Of a stretch of DNA of 64,000 bases, positions 34,728 through 45,017 are shown in pieces. Made by a program: the position numbers and the translations under genes. A model generated the notes under the pieces. The model was given only the letters and a program-made list of their open reading frames with translations, was not told the DNA's origin and searched no databases. Numbering within the stretch: the stretch's first letter is position 1; every line of letters begins with the position of its first letter. The DNA is from Hedera helix (taxonomy: Eukaryota; Streptophyta; Magnoliopsida; Apiales; Araliaceae): positions 16,622,413-16,686,412 of the forward strand of contig OX359286.1 of assembly GCA_947179155.2 (NCBI GenBank), in the 5' to 3' direction.

Positions 34728-36200
34728 TTGTATATGCAAACCCGTTCACAGGGTAAGGATACAGTTCCTTTCGAAGACGAGATTGAAAGAAGGTTACGTC
34801 GGATTCGGAACTATATTCAAGAAATAACGCAACACCAGGATCAGGAACAAGTGGAGCAAGTAAAAATGGCAGAGGAAGATGGGCAAAAGTCCTTACGGGA
34901 CTATGCCACACCGCAGATGACTGAGATACAGTCGAGTATTACAAGACCAACCATCACTGCGGCACAGTTTGAGATAAAGCCGGGAACAATTCAGATGGTT
35001 CAAAATTCTGTACAGTTTGGGGGGTTATCAAATGATGATCCTAGTATGCATTTGAGGAGTTTCTTAGAAATATGCGACACCTTCAAGTATCCAGGGGTTT
35101 TGGATGATGCGATTCGTTTGAGGCTTTTTCCGTTTACTTTGAGGGATAATGCAAAGAGTTGGCTGCATTCATTGCCCCCGGGATTAATTACTACATGGGA
35201 TGATTTGGTGCAGAAATTTCTGGCGAAGTTTTTCCCTTATGCAAAGACAGTGAAGATAAGATTTGAGATCACTACATTTGCTCAGCAGGATTCAGAGACA
35301 TTATACGAAGCATGAGAAAGATTCAAGGAGTTGTCAAGGAAATGTCCCCATCATGGAATTCCAAAATGGCTTCAAGTGCAGACATTCTATAATGGGCTGG
35401 TACAAGCAGTGAGATCAAGTATAGACGCAGCAGCGGGGGGTGATCTGATGGTCAAAAGTTGTGACGATGCATATGCCTTACTAGAAACCATGGCATCAAA
35501 CAACTACCAATGGCCGACAGCAAGAATGAATCCACCCAGGGCAGCTGGAGTTATTGAGTTAGATTCTGTTACAGCTTTGTCAGCACAAGTGTCGGCCCTG
35601 GCTAAGAAGATAGATGCAATGGGAAGTCAGAAGGTACAACAAGTGGAGATAATTTGCGAACTTTGTGCTGGGAGTCATTCGATTGATCAGTGTGCAATTA
35701 ATCCAGAGTCGGTGCAATTTGTGTCCAATTATAATCGTCAGCAAGGGGGGAATTCTAACAGTTACAATCCGGGGTGGCGTAATCATCCAAATTTTTCTTG
35801 GAGCAACAATTAATCTCAGCAGCAACAACAAGGACAGAGTTCAAGAAATACATATCCCCCGGGGTTTCACAGTCAGCAGAATCAACAGCCTCAACAGCTG
35901 GATAAGTTGGCTCAGATGGAAGATATACTGGCTAAGTTGGTTAACCAGTTTGATTCTACGGTGAAGACTCAGGCTGTAGCTATAAAGAATCTGGAGAACC
36001 AAATGGGACAAATAGCTCATGCATTGAACAATAGACCTCAAGGATCTTTTCCAAGTGATACGGAGGTAAACCCGAAGCGAGATGGTAAAGAGCATTGTAA
36101 GGTTGTTGAACTCATGAGTGGTAGAGAATTGCATGGTGCTAAAGGAAAACAAGGCGAAGTTTTGGAAAAAGAGAAAAAAGACGAGGGTACTTCAAGGTCT
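34728..36200 (+). pseudogene. Athila gag, interrupted
   Basis: The capsid part shows SNDDPSMHLRSFLEICDTF, then LRLFPFTLRDNAKSWLHSLP and FLAKFFPYAKT, the standard Athila/Tat gag block (retrotransposon gag domain). A TGA at 35313-35315 falls within the conserved ETLYEA...RFKEL block, where family members usually have Trp. The frame continues through KCPHHGIPKWLQVQTFYNGL to a zinc knuckle-like CELCAGSHSIDQC (about 35658-35697). A second stop, TAA at 35811-35813, lies in a Gln/Asn-rich linker, and the same frame then resumes. Both stops are single-base lesions in an otherwise open frame. Gag would package the element RNA into virus-like particles in the cytoplasm. Confidence 0.85.
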
Positions 36201-37142
36201 CAAGTTACAGAGAGGGTTAATATGGATAGGAAACCTAATGAGATACCTAACGTCCCGTTTCCACAGAGATTGCAGAAACAGAAGGTTGATAAGCAGTTCT
36301 CGAAGTTTTTAGAGGTTTTCAAGAAGCTACAAATTAACATTCCTTTTGCAGATGCATTGGAACAGATGCCGAGTTATGTGAAGTTTATGAAGGACATCTT
36401 GTCCAAGAAAAGGAGGCTGGGCGATTATGAAACCGTTGCATTAACTGAAGAGTGCAGCGCCATTTTACAGAAGAAGTTCCCCCCAAAATTAAAGGATCCG
36501 GGAAGCTTTACTATACCGTGTACCATTGGGAGTCAACACTTTAGTCGTTGCCTATGTGATTTGGGGGCCAGTATAAATCTCATGCCCTTCTCGGTTTATC
36601 AATAATTGGGTCTTAAGGAAGCATCTCCTACAAACGTAACTCTCCAGTTAGCAGACAGATCTCTTACATACCCACGAGGTATAGTGGAAGATGTGTTAGT
36701 TAAGGTTGATAAATTCATATTCCCAGCGGACTTCATTATTTTGGATTATGAGGAGGATCGAGATATTCCTATCATCCTAGGAAGACCGTTTCTTGCTACC
36801 GGGAGAACTTTGATAGATGTTCAGAAGGGGCAATTGACGATGAGGGTGCAGGACCAAGAAGTGACGTTCGAAGTGCTGAAGGCAATGAAATTTCCTAATG
36901 AGGATGCTGAGTGTTTAAGAGTTTATATTGTGGATGAATTCGTGAATGAGATTTTTTTGGGAAACAGTATCAGTGATCCACTAGAGAAGTCAATCAGTAT
37001 TGAGGAAATTTCGGGGTGTGAGCAAGCGATGGAATACGTAAAATTAATGGATGCTGCACCGAGGTTTACAAAGTTCAGGCAACATTTTGAGGAACTTGAT
37101 TACTCGGGAAGTTCAAAGGCAAATGGGAAAGTCTTCTTTTGA
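36201..37142 (+). pseudogene. Athila protease region, interrupted
   Basis: In the same frame as gag. The retropepsin active-site motif reads CDLGASINLMP (about 36556-36588), with DLGA as usual for Athila instead of DSGA or DTGA. The second conserved block IPIILGRPFLATG follows at about 36765-36804. A TAA at 36603-36605 separates the two blocks. The frame ends in TGA at 37140-37142, where the reading continues one frame over into reverse transcriptase; a frameshift lies at about 37110-37140. Confidence 0.8.
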
Positions 37143-39018
37143 GGTGCCACCAGTCTTGGAGCTGAAGCAATTGCTTAACCACCTTAGGTATGCTTATTTG
37201 GGTGAGGCGTCTACTTTGCCTGTCATTATTTCAGCATCGTTGGACAAAGTTCAAGAAGAGAAATTGCTGAGGGTGCTTCAGGACTGCAAATCAGCTATTG
37301 GATGGGTCTTAGCAGATATCAAAGGTATTAGTCCATCATTTTGCATGCATAAAATTTTATTGGAGGATGATGCAAAGCCAATAGTTGATCAACAGAGAAG
37401 GTTAAATCCAATTATGAAAGAGGTGGTGAGGAAAGAAATAATTAAGTGGTTAGATGCTGGGATTATCTACCCAATTTCAGACAGTGCTTGGGTAAGCCCG
37501 GTTCATTGTGTCCCGAAGAAAGGGGGCATGACGGTTGTTCCCAATGAGAATAATGAGTTGATTCCGACGAGAACTGTTACGGGGTGGCGAGTGTGCTTGG
37601 ATTATAGAAAGTTGAATAAAGCCACGCGTAAGGATCATTTCCCCTTACCGTTCATTGATCAGATGCTGGATCGACTTGCGGGACATGAATATTACTGTTT
37701 GTTATACGGGTATTCAGGGTACAATCAGATAGCCATTGCGCCAGAAGATCAGGAGAAAACGACTTTCACATGTCCATATGGAACATTCGCTTTCAGGAGA
37801 ATGTCGTTTGGTTTGTGCAATGCTCCAACAACTTTTCAACGGTGCATGATGGCTATATTCTCGGATATGGTCGAGCGGAATTTAGAAGTCTTTATGGATG
37901 ACTTCTCAGTTTTTGGTGATTCATTTGATGTCTGCTTGGAGAATTTAACGTTGGTGCTGAGAAGATGTATGGAAACGAATTTGGTCTTAAATTGGGAGAA
38001 GTGCCACTTCATGGTTCAAGAAGGAATTATCTTGGGACATCGGGTGTCAGTAAAAGGTATTGAAGTCGATAAAGCGAAGATTGAAGCTATGGAAAAGTTT
38101 TCTCCTCCAAATTCAGTCAAGGGTATTCATAACTTCTTGGGTCATGCAGGGTTCTACCGACGGTTCATCAAGGATTTTTCTAAGATTACAAAACCGTTGT
38201 GCAGTTTACTGGAGAAAGAAGTCCCATTTGAGTTTGATGAAGCATGCCTCACAGCTTTTGAGATTTTGAAGCGGAAATTGATAACAACTCCGGTGGTAGT
38301 AGCTCTAGATTGGGGACATCCTTTTGAGTTGATGTGCGATGCAAGTGACTTCGCGATTGGGGCAGTTCTGGGCCAGCGTAAAGACAAGGTATTTCAAGCT
38401 ATTTATTATGCCAGTAAGACTTTAACTGATGCTCAGCTTAATTATACAACCACATAAAAGGAGTTGTTAGCTGTAGTGTTTGCCTTCGACAAGTTCCGTC
38501 CATATCTCATTGGAACGAAGGTTATTGTCTACACGGACCATTCAGCAATTAAGTACCTCGTTGCAAAGAAAGATGCTAAGCCTAGATTGATCCGTTGGGT
38601 TTTGTTACTTCAAGAGTTCGAACTGGAGATTCGGGACAGAAAAGGAACTGAAAATCAGATAGCAGATCATTTGTCTAGAATGGAGCAGCCCAGATACAAT
38701 GAGATGGCAGTCAATGATAGCTTCCTAGACGAACAGTTGTTTGTAATTACGTCTGAGGTACCGTGGTATGCCGATTTGGTAAATTATATTGTTGGGAAGG
38801 TCATACCTTCAGAACTGTCAAGTCAACAGAGGAAGAGGTTTCTTTATGATGTACGACAATATCTGTGGGATGAGCCATTTTTGTACAAGAGTTGTGCCGA
38901 CCAGTTAGTAAGACGTTGTGTTCCTCAAGAAGAGATGGGAAGCATTCTTCAGCAATGTCATGCATCGGGATATGGAGGACATTATGGAGGCCAAAGAATA
39001 GCTGCTAAGGTTCTTTAA
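37051..39018 (+). pseudogene. Athila reverse transcriptase and RNase H, one internal stop
   Basis: Reverse transcriptase fingers and palm show SAWVSPVHCVPKKGG, GWRVCLDYRKLNKATRKDHFP, MLDRLAGHEYYC, TFTCPYGTFAFRRMSFGLCN, and the catalytic FMDD at 37891-37902, followed by ILGHRVS and HNFLGHAGFYRRFI. RNase H begins FELMCDASDFAIGAVLGQ. A TAA at 38455-38457 interrupts NYTT-KELLAVVFAFDKF; the frame continues with YTDHSAIKYL and ENQIADHLSR. A TAA at 39016-39018 marks the junction to integrase, again in an otherwise open frame. Confidence 0.9.
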
Positions 39019-40044
39019 TCAGGTTTTTTCTGGCCTACTTTATTTAAGGATGCTTATTCATTTGTTCTACATTGTGATCGATGTCAAAGGGTAGGTAATA
39101 TTTCGAAAAGACAGGAGGTGCCCCTTAATTCTATTTTAGAAGTTGAGATGTTTGACGTTTGGGGTATCGATTTCATGGGACCTTTTCCCTTGTCTTTTAA
39201 CAATTCTTATATCCTTGTAGCAGTCGACTATGTGTCTAAATGGGTGGAAGCAATTGCAACCTCCACTAATGATGCTAAGGTGGTAACTAAGTTTTTGCAA
39301 CGTAATATTTTTACAAGATTTGGGACACCTAGAGCAATAATCAGTGATGGAGGATCTCACTTCTGCAACAGACAATTTAACGCCTTATTAGCGAAATATG
39401 GAGTCAAGCATAAAGTCGCTACTGCTTACCACCCACAAATAAGTGGACAAGCGGAGATTTCAAACAGAGAAGTGAAAAGGATCTTGGAGAAGGCAGTAAA
39501 TCCTAATCGTAAGGATTGGTCCGTTAAGCTCGATGATGCACTCTGGGCTTATAGAACAGCGTTTAAGACACCACTTGGTATGTCTCCTTATCGGTTGGTT
39601 TTTGGGAAGGCTTGTCATTTGCCGGTGGAATTAGAACATCATGCATACTGGGCAACTCGGAAGTTAAATTGGGATTTTAGCCGAGCTGGTGAGGAACGGT
39701 TGCTACAACTAAATGAGATGGAGGAGTTTCGACTTCAGTCCTATGAAAACGCGAAAATTTACAAGGAACGGGTAAAACGTTGGCATGACAAACACATTGT
39801 GGACCGAAAGTTTGAACCAGGTCAATCGGTGTTATTGTTCAATTCCAGACTCCGACTTTTCCCGGGAAAGCTGAAATCACGGTGGTCAGGTCCTTTTACA
39901 ATTCATGCTGTTTATCCGTATGGGGCGGTGGAGTTAAAAGGCAATGATTCAGAGACTACGTTTAAGGTGAATGGGCAAAGACTCAAACATTACTGGGGAG
40001 ACACCTTCAATAGGATGAAATCCTCGGTCTCTTTCTCAACTTAA
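39019..40044 (+). pseudogene. Athila integrase
   Basis: Continues the reverse transcriptase frame. The zinc-binding part ends HCDRCQ (about 39071-39088). The core has all three catalytic acidic residues in context: DVWGIDFMGPFP, IISDGGSHFCN, and HPQISGQAEISNREVKRILE. The C-terminal part has KACHLPVELEHHAYWA, typical of Athila, and no chromodomain. The stop TAA is at 40042-40044. No lesion is seen in the core itself; only the upstream stop at 39016 detaches it from the polyprotein. It would insert the element cDNA into nuclear DNA. Confidence 0.9.
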
Positions 40045-40273
40045 ACAGGGAGTAATGTCAGGCTGATGACAATAAAACAAGCGTTGTGTGGGAGGCAACC
40101 CAAATTTCATTTCTTTTAAGTTTATTAATTTAATGAAAATAATTTGTTGAGTTTATGCAAATTTCTGGTTTATAATTTGTGTTTCATATAATTTGAATAA
40201 TATATGTCAGGTACTTCAATGTGTCAAACCTTCACGGAAGAAGACAAAGAGTTGAAAATTTTGAAACAGTGGT

Positions 40274-40790
40274 TGACGCCCCTGCGTCTGAAAGGACGCC
40301 CTTGCGTCAGAACTTACTGTAATTGAAGGGAATTCATTTGAGGCGTTGACGCACCTGCGTCAGGAATGGAAGCAACTGCGTGAGACTTGACGCCCCTGCG
40401 TCTGAAAGCACGCCCCTGCGTCAGAACTCACTGTAAATGTGGCAACTGTTGACGCACCTGCGTCAGGAATTGAAGCAGCTGCGTGAGACTTGACGCCCCT
40501 GCGTCTGAAAGCACGCCCCTGCGTCAGAACTCACTGGAAATGTGGCAACTGTTGACGCACCTGCGTCAGGAATTGAAGCAGCTGCGTGAGACTTGACGCC
40601 CCTGCGTCTGAAAGCACGCCCCTGTGTCAGAACTCACTGGAAATGTGGCAACCGTTGACGCACCTGCGTCATAATCCAACGCAGCTGCATACAATGCAAC
40701 GCCCCTGCGTTCAAAGCAACGCCCCTGCGTCACACCTTATAAAATCAGACATGACGCAGTTGCGTTAAAATCTTACGCAGCTGCGTGACG
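40274..40790 (+). repeat. CTGCGTC/GACGCA minisatellite after integrase
   Basis: A 103-base unit starts at 40389, 40492 and 40595, preceded by a more diverged copy from about 40274 and followed by a degenerate part to 40790. Each unit holds several CCTGCGTC or GCTGCGTG words separated by GAACTCACTG-AAATGTGGCAACTG. The words resemble the LTR array GCAGCTGCGTC. Confidence 0.95.
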
Positions 40791-40946
40791 GGGAATATTA
40801 AAGTTAAACGGACGCCTGTATAAACCGTGTGCCATTTCATCTGCCTATCTTGACAGCTTACGTTTCTTCCGTGAAGCCCTTTCACTTCCATCCTCACTTA
40901 CGTCCGTTATACATGCACAAGAAGTTAAATGGTGCGTTTTGGAACC

Positions 40947-40954
40947 TATAAATA
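40947..40954 (+). promoter_or_regulatory. TATA box upstream of the third Athila ORF
   Basis: TATAAATA in the context GAACCTATAAATAGAACTC, a strong plant-type core promoter. It lies 350 bases before the ORF start and about 160 bases after the minisatellite. CA-rich sequence at 40970-40985 could hold the start site. Possible splice sites (donor GTAAGA at 41054, acceptor CAACTAG ending at 41203) lie in the leader. Function is inferred. Confidence 0.55.
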
Positions 40955-41300
40955 GAACTCTCAGGCTTACAACACAATCACAGAACTTCCATTGCCTTCT
41001 GCTTCTACTCCTAAAGCAACACAAAGTTTCGGTGTCTTTTCATACATATTCAAGTAAGAATCTACTTTGACACATTTCATATAATTCGTTGGGGATAGTG
41101 ATTGATTCTTGCGTATATACAAATTGTTGTGTTTGGGAATTCTGAGTACTAGTGGGGGGTTTATTCAAGCATCAAACCTATAAGTTTGGGGGTTTTCAAC
41201 TAGGTACCCGCCAACTGTTTGTTAAAAGGCCTCAGAGAAAAAACAAAGTTGTTCTTGGATTTGGTTTGTGTTTCGACAAGTTTGGAAGGTTGTGAGATCA

Positions 41301-42459
41301 ATGGCACCAAAACGTCATCGAGGAGAGAGTTCCAGGTCCACCCCTCCATATGATTCAAGCCGGTTTGTGAGCTTTGAATCGACCAGGTTTTATGAAGAAC
41401 ATGTTGATGCCAAGAAGCTTATACCAGAGCGGGGTCTTGATCCAGGACCTTTGGATGGCGAATTATGGAGGATGATCAATCAGAATTGGGGAACATTGCC
41501 TCATCAGCCTAATCCGGCCGTCATTTCAATCGTCAAAGAGTTTTATGCTAATGCCAAGGTGATTAAACATAATGAGGTCGTCGTTCGGGGCAAGAAGGTT
41601 TCTTTCTCCTGCGAAAATTAACGAGTATTATAGTATTCCATTGCTTCCAGAAGTGGATGAGTATTCAGCATTTGTTAGGGAGCCAGTCAATTATGAAGAG
41701 ATTATTAGAGGATTGTGCCAACCAGATGCCGTATGGAAGTATAGAGATGGTGAACCCAAGACTTTCAACTACACATACTTGAGCCGATATGGGAAGGCAT
41801 GGTATTATTTCCTATGCGCTAAACTAATGCCAACAACCCATTTCACCAAGGTAATTAAAGAACGAGCAGTCCTCTTATTCTGCATTGTCAATAAGAAAAT
41901 CATTGATAAGGGACAAGTGATCAACAGCTCGATCAAGTATGCTATAAAAGGGAAACCAGTGCGGGGCCTACCTCATCCGTCGTTAATTTGTGGACTTTGT
42001 GAAGCAGCGGGAGTAGAATGGGATGAAAGTGAACCAGTCCAGCATCCTCAAGTCCCCATCGATTCTAAAATCATCAAGAATTTCAAGCAATGGAATGGGG
42101 CACCTCCTGACCCAAAAGGAGCGGGATTTCTTTTGGGTGATCCACATTCCCCGGACACCGAGGAATTATTTGCAGCAGAGCCGGAGCATGATGCAGCTTC
42201 CTCGTCCAACACGATTGACACATTAGTGGCGGAGGTAAGGCAGCTTCGGAGAGAATCTCGTCGACAAGCTCGACGGGATGCCCATTTGGCACAGACAATG
42301 GGTTCTATGATGCAATACCAAGCAGCATTCTCCTCGACTCTAGTGGAAGCGTTTAATCGCTTGGAAATGAATGCTGGTCGTGAGCCCTTAAATTTTCCAG
42401 CTTCTCCGACAATGCTGGAATTACCTCCTGATTCACCGGACGACGAAGTCGAGGAGTAG
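41301..42459 (+). pseudogene. Athila third ORF (env-like; putative plant transposon protein domain), one frameshift
   Basis: Starts MAPKRHRGESSRS, characteristic of the ORF after pol in Athila elements. The first frame reads RFVSFESTRFYEEH and GPLDGELWRMINQNWG. At about 41590-41605, within a T/C-rich run, the frame shifts by one and continues as AKINEYYSIP, YLSRYGKAWYYFLCAKLMPT and LLFCIVNKKIIDKGQVI. It ends in an acidic tail (PPDSPDDEVEE). An alternative upstream ATG is at 41268. A coiled-coil-like Arg-rich stretch (QLRRESRRQARRDAHL) precedes the tail. No signal peptide and no clear membrane segment are seen, so an envelope role is doubtful. Description only; no intact protein is encoded. 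Confidence 0.8.
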
Positions 42460-43191
42460 TGTTCTAAAAGGGAAGTCCCGTTATTTCAATTCTGCTCTAA
42501 TTCTCATTGAGGACACTGAGTTTAATAAGTTTGGGGGAAGTTTGATAATCCTGTTTAGTTTGATAATCCTGTTTATTTGTTTTTTTTATTTGTTTGTTTG
42601 TTTTAAAAAAAAAATAAAAAATTAGGAATGTAGATGAATTTTGAGGGTATATTCACTGCAAACCCTCACGAGACTTAACTCGTCCTCATAAGGCAATTAT
42701 GGGGTTTAAAAGGCTTGTTACACGTGCTAAGTGTAACCGTGAAACCTACGAAAATGGTTAGTTGTAGTTGTCGTTCAATTCTAATTAGCAATGTTAAAGT
42801 AATCATGAAAACTAGTACAAGGCCGATGATAAGAATGTTGCTATTTGCTAGCCTTTAATGATAAATGAATGAACATGTTGAATTTCAATCTTACAATCGA
42901 GTAGTCTTGCGTTATTTTTGGTTCCTATGTTTTAATAAGCACAAAATTTGATTGTTTTGACTAGTTGAGAATTAGAAAACTTACAAGATTGATTTTCTTT
43001 TGAGTTTCATGTGTGAATTTCATTTCTTACTTGCAAATTCTCGTATGCTGAGTTAAGGTGTTACATAAGTTTGGGGGGATCATTTGACTACCAAAAAAAA
43101 AATAAAAAAAAAATCATGGTTGCGTCTAGATTTCAGTTTTATTAAGTTATTTTTGCTTGAGGACAAGCAATTAGATAAGTTTGGGGGCATT
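42460..43191 (+). other. Athila 3' untranslated region with repeated polypurine-like tracts
   Basis: Non-coding. Three AAGTTTGGGGG tracts occur near 42528, 43068 and 43177. The first and last are each preceded by TTGAGGACA. Only the last adjoins the LTR. Two poly-A runs are at about 42603-42620 and 43094-43115. Confidence 0.75.
43177..43189 (+). other. polypurine tract of the Athila element
   Basis: AAGTTTGGGGGCA lies two bases before the 3' LTR start and is preceded by GAGGACAAGCAATTAGAT, the conserved Athila context for plus-strand priming. Confidence 0.8.
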
Positions 43192-44674
43192 TGTTGAACC
43201 GATTTTGTATCTCAAAAGATTCGCTTCTTAACTTATATATTGTAGTTCTTAAGCGTTTTCTATTTCAATTTTATGCATTTTGGTGCATTTGTTTCAGGTT
43301 TGCATGGAAAATAGCTTGGAAGGGCATTTCAGTAATTTTGAAGCCAGGTTCACGCAGCTGCGTCAGGAAGTGAAGCAGCTGCGTCAAAGATGCTGTCTTT
43401 TCCAGAATGATCGGATGCAGCTGCGTGCAATATTGAAGCAGCTGCGTGACTTCAACGCAGTTGCGTGACTTTTGAAGCAGCTGCGTCAGGCGATTTCAAC
43501 GCAGCTGCGTTAAGGGTGAAGCAGCTGCGTGAGTCAATTTCAACGCAGCTGCGTGATGGGTGAAGCAGCTGCGTCACGTTCAATCGACCAATTTCTCCCA
43601 CGATGCTGAGCAGTTGCTAAGTCAGTTTCGGGCGATTAACATGCGAGGCAGCGGGGGATTTGAAGAGAACAAAAAGGAAAGTCAGAGATATAATTTTAGG
43701 AGAGGAGTTAGACAAAAGAGACTCAGAGAGCAAGAGAAAAATATACACGGAGCGAACATAGTGAAGAGAAGAAAAAAATCTGCAGTTGACGGAAGAAATT
43801 CAGTCTGGGTGCAGAGAAGGGCAAGAATATATATTTAGTTTACCTCTGAACTCTTGTACTTCAATTATTATCAATTTATTATGGCTAAAATTCACTCTTG
43901 TGTATACTTTCTTAGATTGATCATGAGCTAAATCTGTTGTTTAGGGTTTGCAATGTAATTATTTGTATAAACTGAAGCAAGTTATTACCTGTGCTTGTTA
44001 TATACATGTGGGTTGACTACCATGACTGTTTGTTGATTCTAATTACTTGGCCAGTAATTTCACTAGGTATTTCATATAGAATTGAGAGATTATGTATGAA
44101 ATTGGACCCTTGTATGGTAGCATGTGACTTATTTGTTAGTATAAATTGTGATTGAGATAGAAATATACTCAATTACCACATGTAATTGGTAGAGAATTGA
44201 AGCTTACTATCTTTTTAAACTCAGCAATCATAGACATATAGGTTGTTGGTTTAAAAGAGATGTTCTTCTTCAATCTATTCCATAAACGGTAGAATTGGAA
44301 AAGATTAGCTGAATAATAATCGAAAGATATTATTCAGTTTTTTTTTTAAAGAGTTCTCAATTAGCAATCCCGTGCGTGTATTTTAACTTCATAGGGATAA
44401 CTTGGTTCAGTCGATGACAAATGATTAAGTTGTAAACCCTAAACGTCTTCAATTCTAGAGAATTCCGTTTTGAGTAATTTAATTGTTGAAATTAACTTCA
44501 TTACTTAACAATATTTTCAATCCACTAAATTCAATTGGTGTTATTTCAATTATTAACTAGTTATTCAATGCTTAATTTACAATTTCTCGTGGGAACGATA
44601 CCTTGCTAGCCTCATACTACACTTAAACCACGTGCACTTGCGTGAAGTATTTTCTGAACGGAAAAAGGCGAACA
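43192..44674 (+). repeat. 3' LTR of the Athila element
   Basis: Begins TGTTGAACCG and ends GGCGAACA. It is 45 bases longer than the 5' LTR because of one extra two-word unit in the GCAGCTGCGT array (43352-43575). About 25 substitutions against the 5' LTR were counted by eye. Confidence 0.95.
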
Positions 44675-44990
44675 ATGGTGCGCCTCGGTGCATTAGAAAT
44701 AACTGAAGGGCTATGCCCTGGCGTAGTGTCGAAGAATCTGAACATGTTTCGCGATTTTAACCAAAAATTTGGAATTTGCTTCTATTTTTTCAAAACCTAT
44801 GATTTATACAACATATTATGCCTAATAAATTATTCTAAACACATACCCATACATATACAGAATCATAACAACTAATAATTCACATAAGTTTGGCTCTGAT
44901 GCCACTGTTAGTTTGCAAAAATATTATATACATATAATATATTGAAAAGATTCATTGTACAAAGGCTTAGTAGCATAAGAAAGTACCCGT
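44675..44990 (-). mobile_element. Tekay-like gypsy LTR fragment, right part of the Athila target
   Basis: Continues the target sequence interrupted by Athila. On the minus strand GATTCTTCGACACTACGCC-AGGGC parallels GATTCTGAGCACTGCGTT-GGGGC of the Tekay-like LTR at 59.6 kb. Upstream blocks TTTAGAATAA and AAATTCC-AAATTT also correspond. Near 44893-44912 it reads TGGCTCTGATGCCACTGTTAG, which on the minus strand looks like an LTR end plus a tRNA-Met-type primer site of a further element; this is unresolved. The right boundary is uncertain. Confidence 0.4.
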
Positions 44991-45017
44991 GGGAAGTTTT
45001 GAGAGACTAACTTCAGA

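Larger units (their letters stand above)
33163..44674 (+). mobile_element. complete Athila-type Ty3/gypsy retrotransposon, 11.5 kb
   Basis: It has two LTRs of 1438 and 1483 bp, exact 5-bp target duplication ATGGT, a tRNA-Asp primer site, gag-pol, a third ORF after integrase and a G-rich polypurine tract. Gag, the retropepsin motif DLGAS, the absence of a chromodomain and the extra 3' ORF place it in the Athila group. The LTRs differ by about 25 substitutions plus a 45-base repeat-unit indel counted by eye, so the insertion is fairly young. Gag-pol carries five in-frame stops and one frameshift, and the third ORF one frameshift; it is not autonomous as written. Confidence 0.95.

Noticed and set aside
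35580..36152. Minus-strand open frames opposite Athila gag
   Set aside because: Shadow frames of the gag coding strand without recognisable protein features.
40274..40790. Possible CRISPR-like array
   Set aside because: Units are 103-base minisatellite copies with conserved spacers, in a plant retrotransposon; not a direct-repeat and unique-spacer structure.
44893..44912. Complete copia LTR end with tRNA-Met primer site on the minus strand
   Set aside because: The word TGGCATCAGAGCC is suggestive, but no matching LTR body or gag follows; kept only as a note within the Tekay-like fragment.
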